Position numbers and translations under genes: made by a program. A model generated the notes under the pieces. That model worked only from the letters and a program-made list of their open reading frames with translations, searched no databases and was not told the origin of the DNA. A stretch of 64,000 bases of DNA, taken from positions 1,030,001-1,094,000 of the forward strand of contig NZ_CP100390.1 of assembly GCF_026016465.1 (NCBI RefSeq), given 5' to 3'. Shown piece by piece: positions 39,086 to 47,547 of this stretch (within the stretch, counting starts at the first letter, position 1; each line of letters begins with the position of its first letter). This stretch comes from Alkalimarinus alittae (GTDB taxonomy: Bacteria; Pseudomonadota; Gammaproteobacteria; Pseudomonadales; Oleiphilaceae).

Positions 39086-39855
39086 TGTTCAACCTCCCGT
39101 TTGATGGGTTCCATTAATAGGTATTCAATTAGTAGCAGCGATGCAACCATGATCGTGACCAACGCTAAGGCGGTTGCAGTATCGAGTTGTGAGCGACTGA
39201 TCGCTAGCGCAGAACCAATGCCACTATTACTGGCGAGCAGTTCGGCCATAACCACGACTTTCCAACAGGTGCCTAGTGAGACACTCCATGCGGGGAAGAC
39301 ATAGGAAAAAATATGGGGGAAATAAATATCGACTATTTTCATCCGTAGCGGCACTTTGAAGATATTGCTCATGGTGTTCAGATCATTTTCAAGTGTTCTG
39401 GTACCTTGAAGAGCCCCTACAAAAACCATAGGGAACGAGGCAATGACAATGGTGAATACTACTGTCATGTCACTCATGCCGAACCACATCATCGCCAATA
39501 CAATCCAGGCTATAGGTGGCATCCCCATTAAGATGGTTACGAGTGGTCGACTCATCATTGATGCCGTTACAAACAAACCAGCTAATAAGCCTAATGTAGT
39601 CCCTAATACAACCGATATGAGAAACCCCCACATGGCTCTTTTTAAAGAGATCAACAAATCTGCCTGCAAATCACCATTTTGTAACAACTGCCATAACGTA
39701 GAAAAAGCTACTTGGGGAGAGGGTAGAACCAGACTTCCATAGGCCTGGTGTCCGAATTCCCAAAGCGCAATAAATAAACAGATACTGGCAATGGCTCCCC
39801 AGCCACTCCAAAGGTAGCGTGGGAAGTCTTTTAGAATATTAAGGAAGGCGTTCAT
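39073..39855 (-). CDS. ABC transporter permease, NitT/TauT type
   Basis: 260 aa, about six membrane helices, single BPD_transp_1 domain. The EAA-like coupling region reads TLENDLNTMSNIFKVPLRMKI. LLAGLFVTASMMSRPLVTILMGMPPIAWIVLAMMWFG is typical of SsuC/TauC-type permeases. It overlaps the binding-protein gene by 4 nt. Confidence 0.9.
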   Translation of the reverse strand: MNAFLNILKDFPRYLWSGWGAIASICLFIALWEFGHQAYGSLVLPSPQVAFSTLWQLLQNGDLQADLLISLKRAMWGFLISVVLGTTLGLLAGLFVTASMMSRPLVTILMGMPPIAWIVLAMMWFGMSDMTVVFTIVIASFPMVFVGALQGTRTLENDLNTMSNIFKVPLRMKIVDIYFPHIFSYVFPAWSVSLGTCWKVVVMAELLASNSGIGSALAISRSQLDTATALALVTIMVASLLLIEYLLMEPIKREVEQWRS

Positions 39856-40853
39856 TCTGTATAGTAAAACGAGTTGTCAGGTAGCGTCCCGCCAATAAGA
39901 GCAGGGGTTTCCTGATGTAATATAGAAAAGAAATGCTCTAATTCTGGTTTTGCTTCGGCAGCAGAAACAACGCGTATTTGGCTGACTTTAATAGAGTCTG
40001 AAATAGCTTCTGGTGTTAGCATTTTGATCGTTTTTCCAATTAACTGTCCAGCTTCATCAGGGTTGTCTATGCACCATTGCGTGGCTTTTTTATATTCGTC
40101 TTTAAACCGTTTAATCTCATGGTTTGAAAGAGAACTATTGATAACAGCCATGCCTGCTTGTGGGATGCTATGTTGCCGCTTTAAAAGTCGCCCCCACTCA
40201 TCTTGCAAATCTACACTTCTGTAAAGGTCGGGTGCAATCACACTCACGGGGAAAGATTGAGTTTTGCGTAAGGCCATTGATATTGCAGGCTCGGCTAATA
40301 AAGCGTGATCCACCCGGCGCATGATTAACAACTGCATTGCGTCTAGTGGGTTGGCAACATAGCGTAAATTAAAGTCGGTTTTGGGGTTGAGTCCTGAAGA
40401 TTTAGCCAATGTTGAAAAGATAATATCCGGCATATCTCCTCTTAATGGCATGGCAATTTCTTTGCCTTTAAAATCTGCGATGGTTTTGAGGGTGTTATCC
40501 CTTGAGACCATCCAGAGTATTCCCCAGACCGATACGTTTAACAAACGAATATCAGCTCCTCGATTGTATAGGTTAGCCGCCACGTTAGTGGGGGTTGCTA
40601 TAAAATCAACGTCACCGTTAATAGACATAGCACGCATTTGGTCTGGGGTTCTCCATAGTTCAAATTTGAGGTTGTCTGTAATATCTGCAAGTGCCCCTGA
40701 AGACACCATGCGCATTAGCGGGTTGGAAACGCTGGCCATAGGGCCAGCGAGTGTTATTTGTGGTCGCTTTTCTGCAGCATTGGCTGAAGAAAAAATGGCT
40801 AGCAGGCATGTGATGCATGCGACCTGTAACCACATAAAACGATGGTTTACCAT
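39852..40853 (-). CDS. ABC substrate-binding protein, NMT1/TauA-like
   Basis: 333 aa. Signal peptide 1-26 (cleaved after SSANA). The mature part has the two-lobed NMT1/NitT/TauT pattern: GPMASVSNPLMRMV, DVDFIATPTNVAANLYNRGADIRLL, DFKGKEIAMPLRGDMPDIIF. The ligand cannot be read from sequence; the TonB receptor and Fur-like box suggest a metal chelate or an iron-related organic ligand, which would be new for this transporter class. Overlaps the receptor gene by 7 nt. Confidence 0.87.
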   Translation of the reverse strand: MVNHRFMWLQVACITCLLAIFSSANAAEKRPQITLAGPMASVSNPLMRMVSSGALADITDNLKFELWRTPDQMRAMSINGDVDFIATPTNVAANLYNRGADIRLLNVSVWGILWMVSRDNTLKTIADFKGKEIAMPLRGDMPDIIFSTLAKSSGLNPKTDFNLRYVANPLDAMQLLIMRRVDHALLAEPAISMALRKTQSFPVSVIAPDLYRSVDLQDEWGRLLKRQHSIPQAGMAVINSSLSNHEIKRFKDEYKKATQWCIDNPDEAGQLIGKTIKMLTPEAISDSIKVSQIRVVSAAEAKPELEHFFSILHQETPALIGGTLPDNSFYYTE

Positions 40854-43135
40854 GAATAGGTTGCCCCTACAGAAAAGCTGAAGCCCTGACCAGGAAGGAA
40901 GGTCGGCTGGTTAACATCTGAAATGCCACGAATTACATAAGATGTCTGGTAAGTCTCATCGTTAATATTATCTAAATCGGCGTATAAACGGAATGCATCT
41001 GTGGCTTTATAAGATGCTTTTATCCCTAACAGCATAAATGCATCTTGAACTTGCGTATTTGAATGATCGACATAGGTATCCGATGGCTGCCAGCGCATGT
41101 TTGGCGCGATCAGAATCTTATCATTGGGCTGGTAAGCTAATTCGACATAACCGAGATGCTCAGGGATACCGGCTATTTGGTTCCCGCTATAAATACCGCC
41201 ATCAAAGGTAAAATGGCTGTAGTTGTAGACAATATTAGTGTTTAAGCTGTCTCCGCCCAGTAGCAAGTTGTTTCCCAGATTGGTATTGAAACCTAACTCG
41301 ACCCCCTGATGGGTTGTGCCATCGGTATAGTTAAGTGTTTCTGCGTTTACAGCAAACCCGGTCACCAAGGTGATGAGTTCGTCTTCTACTTTTGAGTGGT
41401 AGTATGTCATTTGCCATGATGTGTCTTGCCATTCGCCCTGAGTACCTAGCTCAAGTGTCCAGGCCGTTTGTGCTTTTAGGTCTTTTAAAACAGCGCCTGA
41501 CGCTATTTCGGCATCAGTAAATGGTGGCGAAGGTGGGCTGGTTTCACCAGGCACAATAAGAGCCCCAACCGTTCGGGTAACCAGATGGTTGAATGTTGGC
41601 GCTTCCATGCTTCGACTCAGGTTAGTAAAGAAGCGTACAGATTCATCTGCTTCATAAATCAAACCCAATTTAGGGTTAAACGTATCAAAAGACAGGTCTT
41701 GGTTAACATCTGCAACGACTTTGTCAAAACCTTGGGAGGGAGGGGTAGAGGCGGTTCCTTTGATGTCTCGTTCGTAATGCAGCCATTGAAGCCCTGTGAC
41801 TAACTGCACTCGCTGGTGAACCTTGGCGGTATACTGCATATTTAATGCGACATTGTTGGCATCCATATCCAAATCTGCAAACTGGAATAAACGCGTGCCA
41901 TCTTCTGGGTTGTTAACCCAGTATTCGGTGGGCATGCTTCCTTGATTGGCGGTTAACGAAATAAGCAGATCGTCTTGTGACGTAATCAAGTCACCCGTTG
42001 TGTTGAAGGCGTATTGGATACCAAAATTATCAGCTTCGACAACGGCATGAGATAATGGGTCGGTAAACACGTCATCTACTGTTTCTGCAAAAACACCCAA
42101 TTCGTGGTCTGTATGGTCAAAACTCATGCGAGTGGTGTTTGCTAGCCTGAACTGCTCTGACTCTCTGCGAGGGTTGCGCTTGTAAGCATTAAAAACACCA
42201 TCCCAGCCTCCTCGTGCATTCCAGCCAAAAGACGGATGATTAACAGCCGGAGCTGGCAGGGCAGAGGGTGGGGCATAAGCAGAAGCATAACCGTCACCTA
42301 AAACCGCTTCAGGGTGATCAAGTGCTATACCTTTTTGCACAACGAATGGGATTTGGAAGTAGTTATCGGTATAGTTAAAATATGTTCTGTTTTCTATATT
42401 ATCGTTAATCTGGTAACCAACATTAAATGCTAAATCAATGCGTTCGCTTTCGCTATGGTTACGAAAACCATCAGACTGAGCTTGGCCGCCACTGATGTAA
42501 TAATCCCATGACTCATTTGCGCCACCCACGCCAAAATTCCCGTTTAAAAGGCTGTTAGAGCCACCCTCTGCTTGAACAAAGTTGTTGCTGTTGAGACCTG
42601 TTCTAGGAATCATATTGATGGCCCCGCCTAAAGTAGCGCCACCATACTGGAGTGCATTGGCTCCTCGATATACAGAAACATAACGCATTTGTTGCGGTGC
42701 CAATAGACCGATAATAAATGAACCGTCGGCTTGGTTAAGAGGTAAACCGTTTGATAATAGCTGCACACCACGGTTTACCGGGTTATCTTGTATGCCAGAC
42801 CCTCTTATATTAAGTCTGGGTTGATCGTTCCCGCCAAAGAATTCTTGCATAATAATGCCGGGCTCATTACCCAAAACATCACTGAGTGTCGATTGACTGG
42901 TTGTAACCTCACTTAAATCTACCAAGTTAGTGCCGCCAGGGACATCAAGGAGTTGGTCGTTAAGTAATGTTTTGTCATACTGCCCAGCCCCTTTTTCGCC
43001 TTCGATGATGAGGTTAGATAAATTAACGGGCTCTTCTGTGCTTGTTTCAGCCGCGTATAAATTTCCAGCCGATAGCATGAAAAGCATAATATAGCTTATT
43101 CTGGTGTGTTGCTTGGTGACCTTCAGTGAATGCAT
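40847..43135 (-). CDS. TonB-dependent outer-membrane receptor (FecA-like plug)
   Basis: 762 aa. Signal peptide 1-28 (ending NLYAAE), plug domain (~60-180) with LNIRGSGIQDNPVNRGVQLL and YGGATLGGAINMIPRTG, then a 22-stranded barrel ending in aromatic W (GATYSW). The plug resembles the ferric-citrate receptor group. No N-terminal signalling extension is seen. It is first in the five-gene operon and lies behind a Fur-like site 43 nt upstream. Confidence 0.93.
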   Translation of the reverse strand: MHSLKVTKQHTRISYIMLFMLSAGNLYAAETSTEEPVNLSNLIIEGEKGAGQYDKTLLNDQLLDVPGGTNLVDLSEVTTSQSTLSDVLGNEPGIIMQEFFGGNDQPRLNIRGSGIQDNPVNRGVQLLSNGLPLNQADGSFIIGLLAPQQMRYVSVYRGANALQYGGATLGGAINMIPRTGLNSNNFVQAEGGSNSLLNGNFGVGGANESWDYYISGGQAQSDGFRNHSESERIDLAFNVGYQINDNIENRTYFNYTDNYFQIPFVVQKGIALDHPEAVLGDGYASAYAPPSALPAPAVNHPSFGWNARGGWDGVFNAYKRNPRRESEQFRLANTTRMSFDHTDHELGVFAETVDDVFTDPLSHAVVEADNFGIQYAFNTTGDLITSQDDLLISLTANQGSMPTEYWVNNPEDGTRLFQFADLDMDANNVALNMQYTAKVHQRVQLVTGLQWLHYERDIKGTASTPPSQGFDKVVADVNQDLSFDTFNPKLGLIYEADESVRFFTNLSRSMEAPTFNHLVTRTVGALIVPGETSPPSPPFTDAEIASGAVLKDLKAQTAWTLELGTQGEWQDTSWQMTYYHSKVEDELITLVTGFAVNAETLNYTDGTTHQGVELGFNTNLGNNLLLGGDSLNTNIVYNYSHFTFDGGIYSGNQIAGIPEHLGYVELAYQPNDKILIAPNMRWQPSDTYVDHSNTQVQDAFMLLGIKASYKATDAFRLYADLDNINDETYQTSYVIRGISDVNQPTFLPGQGFSFSVGATYSW

Positions 43136-43177
43136 TTTGGGTTCCGGCTAATAAGTTGATTATGTGACAACTCAAAT

Positions 43178-43196
43178 GATAATGATTATTGTTTGC
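43178..43196. promoter_or_regulatory. Fur-box-like site upstream of the TonB/ABC/NnrS operon
   Basis: GATAATGATTATTGTTTGC keeps a perfect first half (GATAATGAT) and about 13 of 19 consensus positions. It is ~43 nt upstream of the receptor start, a normal place for a Fur operator. Confidence 0.7.
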
Positions 43197-43706
43197 ATTT
43201 AATTGATTTTAGTCAAGAGTATTTCATTTGCCATCACATTAATGTGAGTGGAGGCATTGGGATTAATTACCGACAACTTGAAAAACAATCTGATTAGTTG
43301 CTCTTTGTTATTATCTGGCTGATCTCACTGGCTTTTGTCTGCAGCTAAAAATAATATTGGTTCCAGCATGTACACAGACAGGGAGAACTGTTGGCTCTAT
43401 TAGTTTGGTTGATATCCCGCGTTTTGAGTATTGCTTTCTTCCTACAGCATTTTTTTTCATTGAGCCTTTCCTGAACCGAAAAACAAAAAAATGGTATATC
43501 TATAGAGACAGTAGGACATCAAACGGTGCCTATGGATACCAGGTTGCTCAGCCCCGCTTTTATTATTTCAGGCCATTTTGTTAGATTAGGGCAAAATCGA
43601 TTTCAAAACGAGAGTGGTACAGTATTTCTTTGCTCAGTGGAGGCACTGCCAGTAGTACAGTTAAAGTATTAATTAATAAACCTATTGACATAAGATGACA
43701 ATTAAA
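43197..43706. other. Long intergenic stretch without a certain gene
   Basis: About 510 bp between two Fur-like sites. I see no full gene. A 36-codon minus-strand frame at 43581-43691 and a plus-strand segment near 43590-43680 that resembles the start of an IS3-type transposase OrfA in broken frames are described as findings. The rest shows nothing recognisable. Confidence 0.5.
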
Positions 43707-43721
43707 TGAGAATAATTATCA
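43707..43721. promoter_or_regulatory. Strong Fur-box-like site without an obvious target
   Basis: TGAGAATAATTATCA matches 14 of 15 positions of the 7-1-7 Fur motif TGATAATNATTATCA. The nearest genuine start codons are far away (43135 minus strand, 570 nt), so its target is unclear; a small minus-strand frame begins 16 nt to its left. Confidence 0.72.
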
Positions 43722-44002
43722 TTAAGATTTGTTGCTGGGATTATTTTATCAAGTCTTCGCAGCAAAGCTTGTCGTTCGGCCGGCTAATGATCGGGCAAAC
43801 GATCAAAATGCTTTGGGGACTGGTCATCTTCAAAGTGGTAGGAACAAAAGGATTTGTTCTGAAACGATGGTGGTGATGTGTGCTTTCTCCTAACAGGTCT
43901 ATTGAGTACGCATCACCATCATCAAAGGACGCGCTCATCACTCAATGGTTGAACGCTAACCTCTGTTGGGTAGGGGGTGAGGGCGGTTGAAGAAAGGAAA
44001 GG

Positions 44003-44293
44003 TTATTTAGTATTATTGTCTTGCCAGTTAAGCTCTAACTGGTCTTTTAATGCAAAGCGATCAAAGTGGCTTTTTACGGTTTCCAAGATGGCGTTCAAAT
44101 CATCTTCTGTTTGAGCTTCGCAACCAAAGGTCAGGGTTTCATTGGTGGCCGTGATGGTGCATGTGCCCATGTCAAAGCGTACTATCCCTGTCAATTCATC
44201 CCACTCTGCTGGAACACGGTGGGTGAAATGTTTGCAGAGTTTATGGATATACTTGCTGCCTAATGGTGTCGTAACGGTGCCTGAAACGTGCAT
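44003..44293 (-). CDS. DUF2218 family protein
   Basis: 96 aa from ATG 44293, chosen because GGAG lies 6 nt upstream; a TTG four codons earlier overlaps that site. DUF2218 pattern: YIHKLCKHFTHRVPAEW, a central beta region, and SHFDRFALKDQLELNW at the C-terminus. Function unknown; these small proteins with paired His recur next to iron-siderophore genes. It lies 24 nt after the siderophore ABC ATPase, probably the last gene of that operon. Confidence 0.85.
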   Translation of the reverse strand: MHVSGTVTTPLGSKYIHKLCKHFTHRVPAEWDELTGIVRFDMGTCTITATNETLTFGCEAQTEDDLNAILETVKSHFDRFALKDQLELNWQDNNTK

Positions 44294-44317
44294 AACTAAC
44301 TCCAATTCAATAATAGA

Positions 44318-45091
44318 CTAGCGGGGGAGGGCTTTATCTGCCAAAACAATGGGGAATCCTTTTGAGCATGCCTCTACGCGGCCTTCAATGCCATAAGCCT
44401 GCGCCAGGTGTTCAGGCGTAAGTTGGTCTGGTGTGACCAGCGCCAATACGCCACGGGGCGCTAAAATTAATACATAGTCGCAAAAGCGTAATGCCAAATT
44501 AAGATCATGACTGGCTACCAGCGCAATAGCGTTCTCATGAGTGGTTTCTTTACGAATGGCTTCTAGCACATTTAACTGCCAATGAAGGTCTAGCGCACTG
44601 GTGGGTTCATCAAGTAGCAATAGTTTGGGTTGCCGAACCAATACCTGTGCCAGTCCAACCATTTGGCGCTGGCCGCCAGACATTTCACTTAACCGTTTAA
44701 GTGCGAGATTACGAATACCCAGTCGCTCAAAGGTGTTCTCAATAGCATGTTCAACCTGTTCCGCAGTCAAGTCGGTTCTGACGGCACGACAGGCGCTATA
44801 CACGACCTCATAAGCCACTAAACTAATCGCTTGAGGAAGCGCTTGTGGTAGATACCCTAACGTTTTAATCAACTCCGCTCTGGGCATAGACGACAATGCT
44901 TGTTGGTTAAATTGAATGCTCCCGGAATAGCTCACCAGCCCAGCAATCGATTTCAGTAAGGTGGATTTCCCCACGGCATTGGGGCCAACAACGGCCACCA
45001 CTGCACCCTTGGGTAATTCAGGAATAGTGATATCGGCGATAACGGTGCGTGAGCCGTAGCCAATGTTTAACTCAGAGATTGAAAAACTCAT
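44318..45091 (-). CDS. Iron-siderophore ABC transporter ATPase (FecE/FepC type)
   Basis: 257 aa. Walker A GPNAVGKST (36-44), signature MSGGQRQ (137-143), Walker B LLLLDEP (157-163). The region LGYLPQALPQAISLVAYEVV is typical of siderophore and cobalamin importers. It overlaps the permease gene by 4 nt (ATGA). Confidence 0.92.
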   Translation of the reverse strand: MSFSISELNIGYGSRTVIADITIPELPKGAVVAVVGPNAVGKSTLLKSIAGLVSYSGSIQFNQQALSSMPRAELIKTLGYLPQALPQAISLVAYEVVYSACRAVRTDLTAEQVEHAIENTFERLGIRNLALKRLSEMSGGQRQMVGLAQVLVRQPKLLLLDEPTSALDLHWQLNVLEAIRKETTHENAIALVASHDLNLALRFCDYVLILAPRGVLALVTPDQLTPEHLAQAYGIEGRVEACSKGFPIVLADKALPR

Positions 45092-46161
45092 ACCATTGCG
45101 CCTCGACCACGACTCATAATCAAAGAAATGAACAGTGGGATGCCTACCAGCGCTGTCACAATACCCACCGGTAAAATAACACCGGGTATTAATGCTTTCG
45201 ATGCGATAGAGGATAAAGACAATAGCAACGCGCCTGCCAAGGCACTGCCGGGCAAGAAGAACCTGTGGTCTTCACCTAGCATCATTCGGGCAATGTGAGG
45301 GCCAACTAAGCCGATAAAACCAATTTCGCCTACAAATGCTAACGCTATAGCCGTTAATAAACTGACGCGTAGCAGCACCAGTAAGCGGATGCGTTCGACA
45401 TTGATGCCGATACTGCGCGCCTGATCTTCACCTGTTCGTAATGCAGTGAGTGACCAAACATGGCCGACACTCCATATCAGGCAGATAACAAATACCACTG
45501 TGACGATGGCCACTTTATCCATACTTGCCCGTGCCAGGCTGCCCATCGTCCAGAAGACTATTTGTTGCAGTGAATTGGCATCTGCCACAAATTGAAGTAG
45601 CCCTACTACGGCGTTTAGACCAAACATTAGAGCAATACCAAACAATACGACGGTATGGATGCTAGCGCCTAGCGTGCGGGATAAAATTAGAATCAGAATA
45701 GACGCCGCTGATGCAAACACAAAGGCTGATGCCGGTAGTAGTACATTGAAGCTAAGCCCTGTCCAGGATAGGTCTAGTACAATAACTAAAGATGCCCCCA
45801 AGGTGGCCGCAGCCCCCACACCTAAGGTAAACGGACTGGCGAGAGGGTTATTGAGTACCGTCTGCATCTCAGCACCTGCCAACCCCAAACATGCCCCTAC
45901 TATCAATGCCATTAAGGCATAGGGCATGCGTACATCCCAGATAATGACTTCAGTGGTTGGGTTATCAATACCATAGACCAAGCCTGATAACACGTCTAAG
46001 ATACCGAGTTGTGCCGGACCTGTGGCGATATCGGTGATCAGTGATAGCACCAACGCTATTACGAGTACCCCTAACAGTAATACTCGTTTCCATATAAACG
46101 CATTGTACTGACCAGAAAGTGTATTTTTTGTATTAGGCGTCGGGTTGGCCAAGGCGGTCAT
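45088..46161 (-). CDS. FecCD-family iron-siderophore permease
   Basis: 357 aa, about ten membrane helices. Family motifs GACLGLAGAEMQTVLNNPLASPFTLGV and FVGEIGFIGLVGPHIARMMLGEDHRFFLP are clear. A single permease gene implies a homodimer. It overlaps both flanking genes by 4 nt. Confidence 0.94.
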   Translation of the reverse strand: MTALANPTPNTKNTLSGQYNAFIWKRVLLLGVLVIALVLSLITDIATGPAQLGILDVLSGLVYGIDNPTTEVIIWDVRMPYALMALIVGACLGLAGAEMQTVLNNPLASPFTLGVGAAATLGASLVIVLDLSWTGLSFNVLLPASAFVFASAASILILILSRTLGASIHTVVLFGIALMFGLNAVVGLLQFVADANSLQQIVFWTMGSLARASMDKVAIVTVVFVICLIWSVGHVWSLTALRTGEDQARSIGINVERIRLLVLLRVSLLTAIALAFVGEIGFIGLVGPHIARMMLGEDHRFFLPGSALAGALLLSLSSIASKALIPGVILPVGIVTALVGIPLFISLIMSRGRGAMV

Positions 46162-47405
46162 TGTTGGTTTCCAGTGTTGTCAGGCATAGTTGTGACGAGA
46201 GCCATAGGTTTAGGAGGGTGCTTATTTAGACTCACCCAGTAGGTTCCCTTTACCGGGAACGGCTGAAAACGTCGGTATAGTTCATCTAAAGTAGCTTTCG
46301 GGTCCAGCGCCTGAAACGTGTCTGGATACAACCATTTGGCAAATACCTGAACCGCTACAACATTGAGAGGCGTGTTATAAAAATGGTGCCAGATGGCATA
46401 GGCTTGCCCTTGTTTTACGGCTTCTAATTGTTTTACTCCCCGAGTATTGGACGCCGACAGCGCATTGTTAAAAGATGCCCTTGCCACGTCTTCTGACACA
46501 TCAGACCCCAATACAATATAAGGAGGGATATTGTCGGCGTGTGAAGTGTGGCCTGCGGCCCATGTATCACTTGATCCGACTGCCGTAGCAATATAGACCT
46601 GCGGTTGAAATGTCAGCAAGTACTCTAGATTCATAACGCCTGCTGCGCCGGGAACGATGGGTTTAGCAATGTTATTAGCGCTCACGTGATCAGAAAAATC
46701 CGCCATCATTCCTCGCACCATTGTTTCACAGCACATATCCATTATGCCTACTCGGCTATGAATAAATACGCTGGGAGGTGCTAGTGAGCTGTTTCGTTGC
46801 GCTAAGCCATCGGTTACACGCTGTAATTGTTCACGGTAGAATTGATTAAACGCTTCTGCTCGCTGCTCTTGTCCAAAAATTTTACCGAGCAGTGCAATAC
46901 TTTTTGGGGTGTTTGCCAACGGGTTTTTGCGGAAATCAAGAAAAACGACTGCAACGCCTGCTTGCTCCAATTGTGTTACTACGTGTGCATGCCTCGCGGT
47001 GGGTCCATGGCCTTCCAAGCCAAAAATAGCAACCTCTGCTCTAAGGGTTAATACCTGTTCGACACTGAAAGAGTCTGCAGAGGTATGACCAATCAGGGGA
47101 ATATTTTCAATTTCAGGAAACCTATCTTGAAACTGTCGGTAAGTGCCGGGCGCCGTTAATTTAAGGTCTGCCAGCATGCCGACGATTTTTGAAATCGGAT
47201 CTTCTTCCACAATAGCTAATGCAGGTATGTAGCGGCTTTCGCCTATAATAATTCGCTCTGCATTGACTGGAATAGTCACTTCACGTCCGGCCAAATCGAC
47301 TACGGTACGAGATGCTGAGGTCTCTGCTAAACTAATGCCACTAAAAACAGAGAGCGTAATAACTAACCATAGTGACTTGGTTAAGCACCTAAATACTGAA
47401 TACAT
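46158..47405 (-). CDS. Iron-siderophore periplasmic binding protein
   Basis: 415 aa, somewhat long for the class. Signal peptide about 1-27 (ISLAETS). TVVDLAGREVTIPVNAERII is the standard opening of FepB/BtuF-type proteins; NIPLIGHTSADSFSVEQVLTLRAEVAIFG, AGVAVVFLDFRKNP and MNLEYLLTFQPQVYIAT follow the fold. It lies 142 nt downstream of a TonB receptor on the same strand and overlaps the permease gene, so it serves that receptor. Confidence 0.9.
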   Translation of the reverse strand: MYSVFRCLTKSLWLVITLSVFSGISLAETSASRTVVDLAGREVTIPVNAERIIIGESRYIPALAIVEEDPISKIVGMLADLKLTAPGTYRQFQDRFPEIENIPLIGHTSADSFSVEQVLTLRAEVAIFGLEGHGPTARHAHVVTQLEQAGVAVVFLDFRKNPLANTPKSIALLGKIFGQEQRAEAFNQFYREQLQRVTDGLAQRNSSLAPPSVFIHSRVGIMDMCCETMVRGMMADFSDHVSANNIAKPIVPGAAGVMNLEYLLTFQPQVYIATAVGSSDTWAAGHTSHADNIPPYIVLGSDVSEDVARASFNNALSASNTRGVKQLEAVKQGQAYAIWHHFYNTPLNVVAVQVFAKWLYPDTFQALDPKATLDELYRRFQPFPVKGTYWVSLNKHPPKPMALVTTMPDNTGNQQ

Positions 47406-47547
47406 TAATTTACAACTCTATGAAGGCCGCATTCCTCTCGGAGTGCAGCCCTATTTAAATTAGACTTCAGAATAAATAAAAGAGCGCTTTCGGAATGATA
47501 GCGAAAGGAAGTACGCACCACTCCAAAAGCAACTCCAAACTAAAGTG

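Noticed and set aside
40381-40881. 166-codon plus-strand frame opposite the NMT1-like gene
   Set aside because: Antisense shadow of a gene with signal peptide and family motifs on the other strand.
43136-43200. Cobalamin riboswitch upstream of the TonB receptor
   Set aside because: Leader is only ~40 nt from the Fur-like site and lacks a B12-box.
43357-43584. 75-codon plus-strand frame in the gap right of the NnrS operon
   Set aside because: No ribosome binding site, aromatic-rich random composition, no recognisable motif.
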